DNA of 64,000 nucleotides. Origin: an uncultured Alistipes sp. Its GTDB lineage: Bacteria > Bacteroidota > Bacteroidia > Bacteroidales > Rikenellaceae. The translations under genes were made by a program, and so were the position numbers. Positions 43,701-53,045 of this stretch are shown here, piece after piece. The notes under the pieces are model-generated. The model saw only the letters and a list, made by a program, of their open reading frames with translations. It was not told the DNA's origin and searched no databases. Numbering within the stretch: the stretch's first letter is position 1; the number at the start of each line of letters is the position of its first letter. Location of the stretch: contig CANASP010000010.1 in assembly GCA_947364365.1 (NCBI GenBank), positions 1 to 64,000 of the forward strand, in the 5' to 3' direction.

Positions 43701-46325
43701 ATGATGGAATCGAATAAAATTCGTCAGGCCTTTCTCGACTTCTTCGCATCCAAAGAGCATGCGATCGTGCCGTCGGCCCCGATGGTCGTCAAGGGCGACC
43801 CGACGCTGATGTTCACCAATGCGGGTATGAACCAGTTCAAGGATATCTTCCTGGGCAACGCCCCCCGCAAATACCCCCGTGCGGCCGACACGCAGAAGTG
43901 TCTGCGCGTCTCGGGCAAGCACAACGACCTGGAGGAGGTGGGCCACGATACCTACCACCACACCATGTTCGAGATGCTGGGCAACTGGTCCTACGGCGAC
44001 TACTTCAAGCGCGAGGCGATCGCCTGGGCCTGGGAGCTGCTCCACGACGTCTACAAGCTCCCGGCCGAGCGCATGTACGCCACGGTCTTCGAAGGCTCGG
44101 AGGAGGACGGCGTACCCTTCGACCAGGAGGCCTACGACTACTGGTCGCAGTACCTTCCCGCCGACCACATCATCCGCGGCAACAAGCACGACAACTTCTG
44201 GGAGATGGGCGAGACGGGTCCCTGCGGTCCCTGTTCGGAGATCCATTTCGACCTGCGCGATGAGGCGGAGATCGCCGCCAAGCCGGGCCGCGAGATGGTC
44301 AATACGGGCCATCCGCAGGTGATCGAGATCTGGAACCTCGTCTTCATGCAGTTCAACCGCAAGGCCAACGGCTCGCTGGAGGAGCTTCCCGCGCGCAACG
44401 TCGACACGGGCATGGGCTTCGAGCGCCTCTGCATGATCCTTCAGGGCAAGAAGTCCAACTACGATACCGACGTCTTCCAGCCCACGATCGGCCGCATCGC
44501 CGCCCTCTCGGGCAAGCGCTACGGCGACGACGGGAAGTGCGACGTGGCCATGCGCGTCATCGCCGACCACCTGCGCGCCATCGCCTTCTCGATCGCCGAC
44601 GGCCAGTTGCCCTCCAACGTCAAGGCGGGCTACGTCATCCGCCGCATCCTGCGCCGTGCCGTGCGCTACGGCTATACCTACCTCGGCTTCAACGAACCCA
44701 CGCTCTGCAAGCTCGTTCCGGGTCTGGTGGAGCAGATGGGCGGCCAGTTCCCCGAGCTGCGGGCCCAGCAGGAGCTGATCGTCAAGGTGATCGAGGAGGA
44801 GGAGGCTTCGTTCCTCCGCACGCTGGCCACGGGCATCACGCTCCTGGACGGCGTCATTGCCCGCACCAAGAACGAGGGCGGCAAGGTCGTCTCGGGCAAG
44901 GACGCCTTCGTCCTCTACGATACCTTCGGCTTCCCGATCGACCTGACGGAGCTCATCGCCCGCGAACAGGGCGTCGACGTCGACCTGGAGGGCTTCGAGC
45001 GCGAGTTGCAGGCCCAGAAGGAGCGTTCGCGCAACGCTGCGGCCGTCGACACCGACGACTGGGTCGAGCTCATCCCGATCAAGGAGAGTGTCTTCACTGG
45101 TTACGATACGCTCACCGACACGGTGCGCATCGCCCGTTACCGCCGCGTGACGTCGAAGAACCGGACGACCTACCAGCTGGTTTTCGACCGCACCCCCTTC
45201 TACGGCAATTCGGGCGGTCAGATCGGCGACGTGGGCCATATCGAGAGCGCCAACGAACGCGTCGAGGTGGTCGCCACCGAAAAGGAGAACGGCCTGATTA
45301 TCCATATCGTCGACCGGCTTCCCGAGAACCCCGCGGCTGAGTTCCGCGCCGTGGTCGACCCCGAGAAGCGTCAGGCGGCGGCCAACAACCACTCGGCCAC
45401 CCACCTCATGCACGAGGCGCTGCGCAAGGTGCTCGGCACCCACGTCGAGCAGAAGGGTTCGATGGTGACCCCCGAGCTGCTGCGCTTCGACTTCTCCCAT
45501 TTCCAGAAGGTCACGCGCGAGGAGCTGCGCGAGGTCGAGCGGCTGGTCAACCGGGCCATCCGCGCCAACCATCCGCTGGAGGAGAACCGCGAGGCGACCA
45601 AGGAGGAGGCTGCGGCAGCCGGCGCCATGATGCTCTTCGGCGAGAAGTACGGCGACCGGGTCCGCATGGTCCGTTTCGGTTCGTCGGTCGAGCTGTGCGG
45701 CGGTACGCATACCTCCGCCACGGGTAACATCGGTCTGTTCAAGATCCTCAACGAGAGCGCCATCTCGGCCGGTGTCCGCCGTATCGAGGCCGTCACGGGC
45801 GAGCAGGCCGAGAAGGTTCTCTACGCTGCCGAGGATACGATGCGCAACCTGGGCGAGGCGCTCAACAATCCCCAGCTGGTCCAGGCCGTGCGTAAGATGC
45901 TCGAAAGCAACGAGGCCCTCTCGAAGGAGGTCGAGGCGATGCGCCGCGAGCAGGTGGCGCAGTGGGCCGAGAAGATCGCCGCCAGTACGCCCGAGCGCGA
46001 CGGAGTGATGCTTTTCGCCACGCAGGTCGACCGCCGTCCCGATCTGGTCAAGGATCTGGCCTACAATTTGCGGGCCCGTTCGCCGAGACTGGTCTTCGTC
46101 GTCGGCTCGTCGTTCGAGGGCAAGCCGTCGCTCACGGTGATGCTCGGCGAGGAGATCGCCTCGCACGGTGTCAACGCCGGTGCGGTGGTCCGCGAGGCGG
46201 CCCGTCTGATGCAGGGCGGCGGAGGCGGCCAGCCCTTCTTCGCCACGGCGGGCGGCAAGAACGTCGAGGGGCTCCAGGCAGCCATCGACAAGGCTGTCGA
46301 GCTGATCCTCTCCCAACTCAAGTAA
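43701..46325 (+). CDS. alaS: Alanyl-tRNA synthetase
   Basis: 874 residues. The class II core (1-250) has [28 protein letters not shown] and [11 protein letters not shown], with the tRNA-recognition part following. The editing domain has the metal site [11 protein letters not shown] (H-x3-H), and C and H in [14 protein letters not shown]. The C-terminal C-Ala domain ends [14 protein letters not shown]. All expected catalytic and editing residues are present. Two ATG codons open the gene (43701, 43704). It is followed 22 bp later by gpmI. Editing of mischarged tRNA-Ala by this protein complements the ProXp-like protein encoded at 49.7 kb, which acts on tRNA-Pro. Confidence 0.97.
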   Translation: MMESNKIRQAFLDFFASKEHAIVPSAPMVVKGDPTLMFTNAGMNQFKDIFLGNAPRKYPRAADTQKCLRVSGKHNDLEEVGHDTYHHTMFEMLGNWSYGDYFKREAIAWAWELLHDVYKLPAERMYATVFEGSEEDGVPFDQEAYDYWSQYLPADHIIRGNKHDNFWEMGETGPCGPCSEIHFDLRDEAEIAAKPGREMVNTGHPQVIEIWNLVFMQFNRKANGSLEELPARNVDTGMGFERLCMILQGKKSNYDTDVFQPTIGRIAALSGKRYGDDGKCDVAMRVIADHLRAIAFSIADGQLPSNVKAGYVIRRILRRAVRYGYTYLGFNEPTLCKLVPGLVEQMGGQFPELRAQQELIVKVIEEEEASFLRTLATGITLLDGVIARTKNEGGKVVSGKDAFVLYDTFGFPIDLTELIAREQGVDVDLEGFERELQAQKERSRNAAAVDTDDWVELIPIKESVFTGYDTLTDTVRIARYRRVTSKNRTTYQLVFDRTPFYGNSGGQIGDVGHIESANERVEVVATEKENGLIIHIVDRLPENPAAEFRAVVDPEKRQAAANNHSATHLMHEALRKVLGTHVEQKGSMVTPELLRFDFSHFQKVTREELREVERLVNRAIRANHPLEENREATKEEAAAAGAMMLFGEKYGDRVRMVRFGSSVELCGGTHTSATGNIGLFKILNESAISAGVRRIEAVTGEQAEKVLYAAEDTMRNLGEALNNPQLVQAVRKMLESNEALSKEVEAMRREQVAQWAEKIAASTPERDGVMLFATQVDRRPDLVKDLAYNLRARSPRLVFVVGSSFEGKPSLTVMLGEEIASHGVNAGAVVREAARLMQGGGGGQPFFATAGGKNVEGLQAAIDKAVELILSQLK

Positions 46326-46347
46326 AATCCGTAATCGAAAGAAAGAT

Positions 46348-47874
46348 ATGGCAAACAAGGTTCTTCTGATGATTCTCGATGGCTGGGGCAACGGCCATCA
46401 CGACAAGGCCGACGTCATCTCGACGGTCCACCCGGCCTATATTTCGGCCATGACCGAAAAGTATCCCCACGCCGAGCTGCGCACCGACGGCGAGAACGTC
46501 GGTCTGCCCGACGGCCAGATGGGCAACTCGGAGGTGGGACACCTCAACATCGGCGCCGGCCGCGTGGTCTACCAGGATCTGGTGAAGATCAACCGCGCCT
46601 GCCGCGACAACTCCATCATGCAGAATCCCGAGGTGAAGGCCGCCTTCGAATATGCGAAGGAGAAGGGTGTGGCCGTCCACTTCATGGGACTGGTCTCCGA
46701 CGGAGGCGTCCACTCGTCGCTCGAGCACCTCTTCAAGCTCTGCGACATCGCCGCCGAGTACAAGATCGAGAACACCTTCGTCCATTGCTTCATGGACGGC
46801 CGCGACACCGACCCGCGCAGCGGCAAGGGCTTCGTCGCAGCCCTCGAAAAGCACATGGCCGCTACGACGGGCCGCATCGCCACGGTCATCGGCCGCTACT
46901 ACGCCATGGACCGCGACAAGCGCTGGGAGCGCGTGAAGATCGCCTACGACGCGCTGGTCAACGGCATCGGCGAGCACTCGTCCGACATGGTCGAGGCTGT
47001 GCAGAAGTCCTACGACGAGGGCGTCACCGACGAGTTCATCAAGCCCTACGTGCATATCGACGCCGTCGGGCAGCCCATCGGCACGATCAAGCCCCAGGAC
47101 GTAGTGATCTTCTTCAACTACCGTAACGACCGCGCCAAGGAGCTCACCGTGGTCCTCACGCAGGAGGATATGCCCGCCGAAGGGATGCACACGCTGCCGC
47201 TCTACTACTGCTGCATGACCCCCTACGACGCCAAGTTCACCGGCCTGCACATCCTCTTCGACAAGGAGAACGTGCCCGACACCATCGGCGAGTGGGTCTC
47301 GAAGCAGGGCCTGAGCCAGCTACGCATCGCCGAGACCGAGAAATACGCCCACGTGACCTTCTTCCTCAACGGCGGCCGCGAGGAGAAGTTCGGGGGCGAG
47401 GAGCGCATCCTGGTCGCTTCGCCCAAGGTGGCCACCTATGATCTCCAGCCCGAGATGTCGGCCCCCGAGGTGGCCGACAAACTGGCCGCGGCGCTCGACG
47501 AGCAGCGTTTCGACTTCATCTGCCTCAACTTCGCCAACGGCGACATGGTGGGTCACACGGGCGTCTACGAGGCGATCGTCAAGGCCGTGAAGGCCGTCGA
47601 CGGTTGCGTCGAGAAGGTCGTCGAGGCTGCCAAGCGCAACGGCTACGAGGTGGTGATGATCGCCGACCACGGCAATGCCGACAACGCCGTCAACGCCGAC
47701 GGCTCGCCCAACACGGCCCACTCGCTCAATCCGGTGCCCATCGTGGTCGTTTCGGATCGCGTCGGGAAGGTCGAGAGCGGTATCCTGGCCGATGTGGCGC
47801 CCACGGTACTCAAGCTCATGGGTCTTGAGCAGCCCGCCTCCATGACGGGGCACGCGCTGGTCGAGTTCAAGTAA
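46348..47874 (+). CDS. gpmI: 2,3-Bisphosphoglycerate-independent phosphoglycerate mutase
   Basis: 508 residues, the normal length. LLMILDGWG opens the alkaline phosphatase-like metal site; the catalytic Ser is in [15 protein letters not shown]. Further ligands are [47 protein letters not shown] and [12 protein letters not shown]. It interconverts 3- and 2-phosphoglycerate in glycolysis using Mn2+ or Zn2+. It lies in tandem with alaS and ends at a terminator. Confidence 0.96.
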   Translation: MANKVLLMILDGWGNGHHDKADVISTVHPAYISAMTEKYPHAELRTDGENVGLPDGQMGNSEVGHLNIGAGRVVYQDLVKINRACRDNSIMQNPEVKAAFEYAKEKGVAVHFMGLVSDGGVHSSLEHLFKLCDIAAEYKIENTFVHCFMDGRDTDPRSGKGFVAALEKHMAATTGRIATVIGRYYAMDRDKRWERVKIAYDALVNGIGEHSSDMVEAVQKSYDEGVTDEFIKPYVHIDAVGQPIGTIKPQDVVIFFNYRNDRAKELTVVLTQEDMPAEGMHTLPLYYCCMTPYDAKFTGLHILFDKENVPDTIGEWVSKQGLSQLRIAETEKYAHVTFFLNGGREEKFGGEERILVASPKVATYDLQPEMSAPEVADKLAAALDEQRFDFICLNFANGDMVGHTGVYEAIVKAVKAVDGCVEKVVEAAKRNGYEVVMIADHGNADNAVNADGSPNTAHSLNPVPIVVVSDRVGKVESGILADVAPTVLKLMGLEQPASMTGHALVEFK

Positions 47875-47899
47875 GGGCGCGCATTTCGCCGCTCTGTTT

Positions 47900-47931
47900 G
47901 CGGGCACGGATTTTCCGTGCCCGCTTTTTTT
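47900..47931 (+). terminator. Terminator after gpmI
   Basis: 10-bp stem (about 47901-47910 with 47915-47924) with loop TTTT, followed by a run of seven T. Confidence 0.9.
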
Positions 47932-48187
47932 CTGCTTGGGGTTGCCGCGTGAGTAAGTGCGCTGCGGGCTTGTCCGCGGCGCTGCGGCCCGCATGGCTCT
48001 GACGGGCCGAAATGTACGCTTGCCACGTAGCGGCACTGCGGCCCGGCAGTTTTTCAGGTCCCGACGCCGGACCTCGCGTATGGCCTCCTTTCCCGTTTCG
48101 CGGTCGATGGGGGCGTTTCGTACAGCCCGAAAATAAAGTCTTTCGAATAATTTCTATGTTTTTAGTAGGATGTGCGGATTTTATTTC
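47932..48187. other. Intergenic stretch without a gene
   Basis: GC-rich, no convincing open frame. It contains several copies of CTGCGGCCCG-like sequence near 47980 and 48035 and one perfect inverted repeat (48056-48061 with 48069-48074, loop 7). It resembles the dispersed repeats only weakly, so it is not counted as a copy. Confidence 0.5.
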
Positions 48188-48195
48188 TAAATTTG
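48188..48195 (+). promoter_or_regulatory. Promoter -7 element of the TlpA-like gene
   Basis: TAAATTTG, exact match, 19 bp before the ATG. The surrounding 60 bp are AT-rich. Confidence 0.65.
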
Positions 48196-48214
48196 CAGTA
48201 CTAAATAATTAGAT

Positions 48215-48727
48215 ATGAAAAAGACGCTTCTTCTTTGCATTGGCCTGCTGACCCTCGTCGCGGCTGCGACCGCCGCGCAACCCGCCTTCACCGAGGGTGC
48301 CAAAGCGCCCGCCCTGACCGTCGAGCGGCTCGACGGCCAGCCGTTCAAGCTCGCGAAGGAGCGCGGGCGTGTCGTGGTGTTGAGTTTCTGGGCCACCTGG
48401 TGCGGCCCCTGCATGCGCGAGCTGGGCGAGGTGCCCGAAAAGATCCTCCGCCGTTTCGACGGCCGCCCCGTCGCCTTTCTGGCCATCGACAAGGGCGAGC
48501 CGCGCAAGACGGTCGAGAGGAAGGTCGCCGAGCTGAAAGCCGCAGGCATCGAGTTCCCTGTGGCGATAGATCCCTACGATCGGCTCGCGCCGATGCAGGG
48601 CGACGGCCGCATCCCGCGTCTGGTCGTCATCGACCGCCGGGGTGTCGTCCGCCTTCACGCGGTGGGGTATACCCCCGAGCGGCTCGACGAGGTGGCCGCA
48701 TTGATCGAAAGCCTGCTCGACGAGTGA
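48215..48727 (+). CDS. TlpA-family thiol-disulfide oxidoreductase, small
   Basis: 170 residues. A signal peptide (LLTLVAAATAAQ) leads into a complete thioredoxin/TlpA domain. The active site is VLSFWATWCGPCMREL (C-G-P-C), FLAIDKGE follows, and RIPRLVVIDRRG is the cis-proline strand. It has no added domain, unlike the lipoproteins at 4.8 and 8.0 kb. It is exported and likely keeps periplasmic thiols reduced or delivers reductant for cytochrome c or other clients. The next gene starts 67 bp later, after an inverted repeat. Confidence 0.88.
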   Translation: MKKTLLLCIGLLTLVAAATAAQPAFTEGAKAPALTVERLDGQPFKLAKERGRVVVLSFWATWCGPCMRELGEVPEKILRRFDGRPVAFLAIDKGEPRKTVERKVAELKAAGIEFPVAIDPYDRLAPMQGDGRIPRLVVIDRRGVVRLHAVGYTPERLDEVAALIESLLDE

Positions 48728-48738
48728 CCCGAGTACTT

Positions 48739-48768
48739 CGGGTGATCCGGTAAAACGGAATCACCCGG
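48739..48768. repeat. Inverted repeat between the TlpA-like and unknown exported genes
   Basis: Arms CGGGTGATCCG (48739-48749) and CGGAATCACCCG (48756-48767) pair with one bulged base and a 6-nt loop. No T run follows, so a simple terminator is unlikely; an operator or mRNA structure is possible. Confidence 0.5.
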
Positions 48769-48794
48769 AAACGAACCCGATAACCGAAAATCCT

Positions 48795-49661
48795 ATGAAA
48801 CGTATCCTGCTGTTTTGCGTCGCGCTCCTGCCGTGTCTAGCCGCCGACGCCCAGATCCCCAAGCCGGGCTTTCTCGTCTCCGAGATCATCCACCGCCAGT
48901 GCGGCATCGCCGACTACCGCAACGAGCGCTTCGACTTCGCCCGTTTTCCCCTCCGCCGCGACCTTGCCGGGCTGTTCGCGCCCGGCGATACGATCCGGCA
49001 CAATACCTATGTCCTCGACATAGCGATCCGCGACGCCTCCGACTCGATCGCAGGCTACCGTGTCCAGTCCCCCGTGCAGGTCGGCGAGCCGCGCGACTCG
49101 GTGCGCAACGTCTACGTCCACCATCCCGCGTTCGAATGCACGATCAAGGCCGCGCTCCCGGCCGATGCTTCCGATGCGGCGATCGCCCGGGCCGTCGATT
49201 CGCTCCATGCCGTGCGCACGCTGCCCGACGACAACCGCGGCATCCTGTGCGCCGCCGACCAGGACGACTTTTCCTATGCGATGCAGTACCTTCTCTCGCG
49301 CCACGGCATCTGCGCCGAGCCGATCTTCACGTGGCAGACCACCGTGCCGTCAGTCGACAGCCGCGCCGCCCTGCTCGACCGTTGCTGCGACCGTGCGGCG
49401 ACGCTCCGCGTGGGCTCCGACATCGAGCGTTTCGTGCGGCGCACGCGCTTCGACGAGGCCTGCATCTACGCCTGCCAGCCCTCGAAGGAGGGCGGCCGCG
49501 CGATCTTCTTCTTCTACGTCGACGGCCGGTTCTGGTGCAAGCGGGGCTTCACGGAGTATGTCTCCTACGACACGTTCGAATCCGTCTGGCGCCACGACAA
49601 GGGCATGCGGCGCATCGTCGCCTACCGCCTCAAGCCCGGCTTCGGGTCGGCGGATCAGTAG
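48795..49661 (+). CDS. Exported protein of unknown function
   Basis: 288 residues. The signal peptide (MKRILLFCVALLPCLAADAQ) is followed by a mature part of about 268 residues with seven Cys (for example RQCGIAD, AFECTIK, RHGICAE, DRCCDRA, ACIYACQPS, RFWCKRG), many probably in disulfides. No domain was recognised; it has mixed alpha/beta character, with FFFYVDGRFWCKRGFTEY strongly aromatic near the end. It lies downstream of the TlpA-like gene and could be a client of that oxidoreductase (inference from adjacency and Cys content). Its stop overlaps the convergent next gene by 7 bp. Confidence 0.6.
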   Translation: MKRILLFCVALLPCLAADAQIPKPGFLVSEIIHRQCGIADYRNERFDFARFPLRRDLAGLFAPGDTIRHNTYVLDIAIRDASDSIAGYRVQSPVQVGEPRDSVRNVYVHHPAFECTIKAALPADASDAAIARAVDSLHAVRTLPDDNRGILCAADQDDFSYAMQYLLSRHGICAEPIFTWQTTVPSVDSRAALLDRCCDRAATLRVGSDIERFVRRTRFDEACIYACQPSKEGGRAIFFFYVDGRFWCKRGFTEYVSYDTFESVWRHDKGMRRIVAYRLKPGFGSADQ

Positions 49662-50176
49662 AGCGCCAGAAATTCGTAGGTGTGGCCCACGGCCGCGAGG
49701 TAGCGCATGAAGGCTTCGCGCGAGACGATCACCGTCGCGCGGTTGTCGTTGGGGTGGAAGGCGAAGCGCTCCCACGTCCGCATGCGGCTGTCGAGAAACA
49801 GGTGCACGTGGCGGGCCGGGTCGTTGATCAGCCCGAAGGCCGACACCGATCCGGGCCGCAATCCCAGCCACCGCTCCATGCGCTGCTCGGAGGCGAACGA
49901 GAGCTTGCCCTGGTGCAGCCGCTGTTCGAGATCGCGGATCGCCAGCCGTTGCTCGGCGTCGAAGCATACCAGGTAGTGGCGGTCGCCTTTGTGGTTGCGC
50001 AGGAAGAGGTTCTTGCAGTGGCGCGCGCCGTCGCCGCGGCAGTAGGAGAGCGCTATTTCGCACGTCGGCGCCTCGGGGTGCTCGTACCACGTGTAGGGAA
50101 TCGCGTGGGCGTCGAGCCAGTCGAAGACCCGCTGTCGCCTCTGGTCGGCCGAGGGCATGTCTGTCTGATTTTTCAT
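49655..50176 (-). CDS. Prolyl-tRNA deacylase-like protein (YbaK/ProXp family)
   Basis: 173 residues of the YbaK/prolyl-tRNA synthetase-associated INS-like editing fold. FDWLDAHAIPYTWYEHPEAP is the family's N-terminus; HCKNLFLRNHKGDRHYLVC carries the K-N-L-F-L box; LSFASEQRMERWLGLRPGSV and GLINDPARHVHLFLD are typical of PrdX/ProXp-type free-standing enzymes. These hydrolyse Ala-tRNA-Pro or related mischarged tRNAs in trans. It overlaps tcdA by 4 bp (50173-50176) and is the last of a three-gene operon, tatD-tcdA-this gene. The exact mischarged amino acid is not determined here. Confidence 0.85.
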   Translation of the reverse strand: MKNQTDMPSADQRRQRVFDWLDAHAIPYTWYEHPEAPTCEIALSYCRGDGARHCKNLFLRNHKGDRHYLVCFDAEQRLAIRDLEQRLHQGKLSFASEQRMERWLGLRPGSVSAFGLINDPARHVHLFLDSRMRTWERFAFHPNDNRATVIVSREAFMRYLAAVGHTYEFLALY

Positions 50177-50904
50177 TGTCGATTGTCCAGCTCTCCCGCG
50201 AGGTCGCGGACGACCACCGAGGCGCAGCCGATGCCGAACAGCGCCGGGATGTAGGAGATCGTCCCCACGTTCGACTTCTTGTTGCGCTCCTCGCAGAGGA
50301 TCATCGCCCCCTCGCGCATCGGCTCGGGCGAGAAGACGGCCTGGAAGCCCTTGCGGATGCCGATCTTGTGGAGCCGCTTGCGCAGCATGTGGGCCAGCGG
50401 GCAGTGGTGGGTCTTCGCGATGTCGGCGATCTCCATCTGCGTGGGGTCGGTCTTGGCACCGGCGCCCATCGAGCTCACGAGCGGGATGCCCCGCTCCATC
50501 GCCGCGGCGATCAGCGCCAGTTTGGGCGAGAGCGTGTCGATGGCGTCGACCATATAATCATAGTGCGCCGCGTCGAGCAGGGTGTAGGTCTCCTCGTCCT
50601 TGATGTAGCGGTCGACCACCCTTAGCTCCAGTCGGGGGTTGATGTCGCGCAGCCGTTCGGCCAGCACCTCGGCCTTGGGACGTCCTACGGTCGAGTGGAG
50701 CGCCACGAGCTGGCGGTTGATGTTCGACGGCGACACCGTGTCGGCATCGGCGATCGTCATGCGTCCCACGCCCGCGCGGGCGATCATCTCCGCGGCGTAG
50801 GCCCCCACGCCGCCCAGTCCCACGACCAGCACGTGGGCGCGCCGCAGGCGGTCGAGTTTCTCTTGGCCGAGCAGCAGCTCGGTCCGTTCAAGCCAGTTGT
50901 CCAT
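50173..50904 (-). CDS. tcdA: tRNA threonylcarbamoyladenosine dehydratase
   Basis: 243 residues of the E1-like ThiF/MoeB fold. The ATP-binding motif is VVGLGGVGAYAAEMIARAG, followed by IADADTVSPSNINRQ and the VDAIDTLSPKLALI block, then HHCPLAHMLRKRL. The length and the lack of a zinc Cys pair match TcdA (YgdL/CsdL), which cyclises t6A37 to ct6A37 in tRNAs decoding ANN. It overlaps tatD by 17 bp and the ProXp-like gene by 4 bp, so all three are made together. Confidence 0.9.
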   Translation of the reverse strand: MDNWLERTELLLGQEKLDRLRRAHVLVVGLGGVGAYAAEMIARAGVGRMTIADADTVSPSNINRQLVALHSTVGRPKAEVLAERLRDINPRLELRVVDRYIKDEETYTLLDAAHYDYMVDAIDTLSPKLALIAAAMERGIPLVSSMGAGAKTDPTQMEIADIAKTHHCPLAHMLRKRLHKIGIRKGFQAVFSPEPMREGAMILCEERNKKSNVGTISYIPALFGIGCASVVVRDLAGELDNRQ

Positions 50905-51484
50905 TTCCGAATATCCGTTCGTAGTTTTCGACCGTCGCCCGCCGCAGCGTTTCGGTATCCATGCCCTTGAGCGCCGCGATGCGGGCGCAGATCGTCCCGA
51001 TCGGTGCGGCGCTCGTGTCGGTCTCGACGAAAAGCCGTTCGGGCGGCGTCGTGCGCAGCGCCTCCACGGTCCGCGGCGAGGCGAAGGTCCGCTCGCCGAA
51101 CGAGAGGTAGTGGCCGCGCGCCACGGCCTGCCGGGCCTGCTCGGCCGAGCCGATGAAGCCGTGGAAGATCGCCGCGCGGGGCGGGTATTCCGCCAGACGG
51201 CGCATCACCGCCTCGAAGGCTCTCACGCAGTGCAGCACCACCGGAAGCCCCGCCTCGCAGGCCAGCGCGAGCTGCTCGACGAAACACGCCTCCTGCACCG
51301 CGCGGGGTACCGCGCAGGCGAAGTCGAGCCCGATTTCGCCCACGGCCTGCACCCCTTCGGGCAGCGGCCGCAGCGCCGCGGCGGCACCCGGCGCCGCCTG
51401 CCAGGGATGGATACCCGCCGTGCGCGGCGAGATGAAGTCGCCGGGGGCCTTGTGGGTGTGTATGTCTACGTAAAGCGAGGTCAC
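50888..51484 (-). CDS. TatD-family metal-dependent hydrolase, short form
   Basis: 198 residues. YVDIHTHKAP (H-x-H), VGEIGLDFA (Glu), VLHCVRAFE and IFHGFIGSAEQ (His), and LFVETDTSAAP (Asp) are the metal-binding positions of TatD nucleases. The protein is about 60 residues shorter than TatD of E. coli, with shortened middle loops, as in other Bacteroidota members. A GTG start at 51484 is preferred: a -7 element (51490-51497) lies right before it, inside the longer open frame that begins at 51535. It leads an operon with tcdA and the ProXp-like gene. Confidence 0.8.
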   Translation of the reverse strand: MTSLYVDIHTHKAPGDFISPRTAGIHPWQAAPGAAAALRPLPEGVQAVGEIGLDFACAVPRAVQEACFVEQLALACEAGLPVVLHCVRAFEAVMRRLAEYPPRAAIFHGFIGSAEQARQAVARGHYLSFGERTFASPRTVEALRTTPPERLFVETDTSAAPIGTICARIAALKGMDTETLRRATVENYERIFGNGQLA

Positions 51485-51489
51485 GAAGG

Positions 51490-51497
51490 CAAAATTA
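51490..51497 (-). promoter_or_regulatory. Promoter -7 element of the tatD operon
   Basis: On the minus strand TAATTTTG, exact match, ending five bases before the GTG start. It decides between the GTG at 51484 and an upstream ATG at 51535. Confidence 0.65.
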
Positions 51498-51561
51498 CGA
51501 CTTTTTGGACTAAATCGGGAATTTCGGATGCGCATCGTGGTGATTTCTCGGAAAAAATACG

Positions 51562-51569
51562 TACTTTCG
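51562..51569 (+). promoter_or_regulatory. Putative -7 element of the nqr operon
   Basis: TACTTTCG differs at one base from TAnnTTTG. Start of transcription would be near 51574, giving a leader of about 115 nt before nqrA. Confidence 0.45.
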
Positions 51570-51589
51570 CGTGCGATTTATTGTGGATT

Positions 51590-51603
51590 GTTAGCCTGCT
51601 AAC
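51590..51603. promoter_or_regulatory. Perfect inverted repeat in the nqr leader, candidate operator
   Basis: GTTAGC at 51590-51595 pairs with GCTAAC at 51598-51603, two bases apart. It is at about +16 to +30 of the predicted transcript. Confidence 0.45.
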
Positions 51604-51688
51604 AGCTTCCGCGGCTGCTTGGCGCGCGGAGGCGGCGATCGGGAATTTCATTCAAATACAATACAAACAAACCCAAACAACTTTAACC

Positions 51689-53044
51689 ATGTCGAAAATC
51701 ATTACTCTACGCAAGGGTCTCGACATCAATCTGGAGGGCAAGGCCCAGGAGTCGTTGCGCGTCGCGCCGACGGCTTCGGAGTATGCCCTCTCGCCGCTCG
51801 ACTTCGAGGGCGTGACTCCCAAGTTGCTGGTTAAGGCGGGCGATCGGGTGAAGGCCGGTACGCCGTTGTTCTTTAACAAGTACAACGAGCGCATCCTCTT
51901 CACCTCGCCGGTCAGCGGTACGGTGGCGGCCATCAATCGCGGCGAGAAGCGCAAGGTGCTCTCCGTGACGGTGACCCCCGATGCCGAGCAGAGCTACGAG
52001 GAGTTCGCCGCGCTCGATGTGCACGCAGCGTCGCGCGACCAGATCGTCGAGCAGCTGCTGCGTTCGGGCCTCTGGCCGATGATCGTGCAGCGCCCCTACG
52101 GCATCATCGCCGACCCCAGCGACACGCCCAAGGCGATCTTCGTCTCGGCGTTCGATTCGGCGCCGCTGGCTCCCGACTACAACTTCGTGCTGCGCGAGGA
52201 GCAGGCCAATCTCCAGACCGGTATCGAGGTGATGCGCCGCCTCACCTCGGGCAAGGTGCATCTGTCGATGCGCGCCAAGGCCGAGGGCAAGATGACCGTA
52301 TTGCAGGGTGCCGAGCAGCACCTCTTCGCCGGCAAGCACCCCGTGGGCAACGTGGGCGTGCAGATCCACCACATCGACCCGATCAACCGCGGCGAGGTGG
52401 TCTGGACGGTCAACATCCAGGACCTGGCCATCATCGGCCGTCTGTTCAACACGGGCCGCGTCGACATGACGAAGATCATCGCCGTGGCGGGTTCGGAGAT
52501 CGAGAAGCCCGACTACTGCCGCGTCATCGCCGGCGCCAAGGTCGACTCGGTCCTCGCGGGCAACGTCAAGCCGCAGCGCGAGGGCGACTCGGTGCGCGTC
52601 ATCTCGGGCAACGTGCTGACCGGCACCAAGGTCGCAGCCGACGGCTTCCTGACCTTCTACGCCAACCAGCTCACCGTGATCCCCGAGGGCGACAAGTACG
52701 AGCTGCTGGGCTGGGCCATGCCCCGCTTCAACAAGTTCTCCGTATCGCGCGCCTACTTCTCGTGGCTCTGCCCCAAGAAGGCCTATAAGCTCGACACCAA
52801 CATGAACGGCGGCGAGCGTCCGTTCGTCGTGACGGGCCTCTACGAGCAGTACCTGCCGATGGACATCTACCCGATGTACCTGCTGAAGGCGTGCCTGGCG
52901 GGCGATATCGACAAGATGGAGAACCTGGGCATCTACGAGGTTACGGAAGAGGACTTCGCCCTCTGCGAGTTCGTCGATCCCTCGAAGATCGAGATCCAGC
53001 AGATCATCCGCGACGGTATTAACTTAATGATCAAGGAGGCATAG
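51689..53044 (+). CDS. nqrA: Na+-translocating NADH:quinone reductase subunit A
   Basis: 451 residues, full length. It starts SKIITLRKGLDINLEGKAQ, the NqrA opening, and has VKAGDRVKAGTPLFFNKYN, FTSPVSGTVAAINRGEKRK and LRSGLWPMIVQRPYGIIAD. It is the soluble subunit at the cytoplasmic face, contacting NqrB near the quinone site. The long frame reaching back to 50897 crosses the tatD gene; the ATG at 51689 follows an A-rich leader and starts the conserved sequence. First gene of nqrABCDEF; nqrB starts 1 bp after its stop. Confidence 0.96.
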   Translation: MSKIITLRKGLDINLEGKAQESLRVAPTASEYALSPLDFEGVTPKLLVKAGDRVKAGTPLFFNKYNERILFTSPVSGTVAAINRGEKRKVLSVTVTPDAEQSYEEFAALDVHAASRDQIVEQLLRSGLWPMIVQRPYGIIADPSDTPKAIFVSAFDSAPLAPDYNFVLREEQANLQTGIEVMRRLTSGKVHLSMRAKAEGKMTVLQGAEQHLFAGKHPVGNVGVQIHHIDPINRGEVVWTVNIQDLAIIGRLFNTGRVDMTKIIAVAGSEIEKPDYCRVIAGAKVDSVLAGNVKPQREGDSVRVISGNVLTGTKVAADGFLTFYANQLTVIPEGDKYELLGWAMPRFNKFSVSRAYFSWLCPKKAYKLDTNMNGGERPFVVTGLYEQYLPMDIYPMYLLKACLAGDIDKMENLGIYEVTEEDFALCEFVDPSKIEIQQIIRDGINLMIKEA

Positions 53045-53045
53045 T

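Noticed and set aside
47932-48187. Fifth copy of the dispersed intergenic repeat
   Set aside because: It shares only short CTGCGGCCCG pieces, without the core order or the terminal hairpin.
48739-48768. Terminator after the TlpA-like gene
   Set aside because: The inverted repeat is not followed by a T run on either strand, so it is listed as an inverted repeat only.
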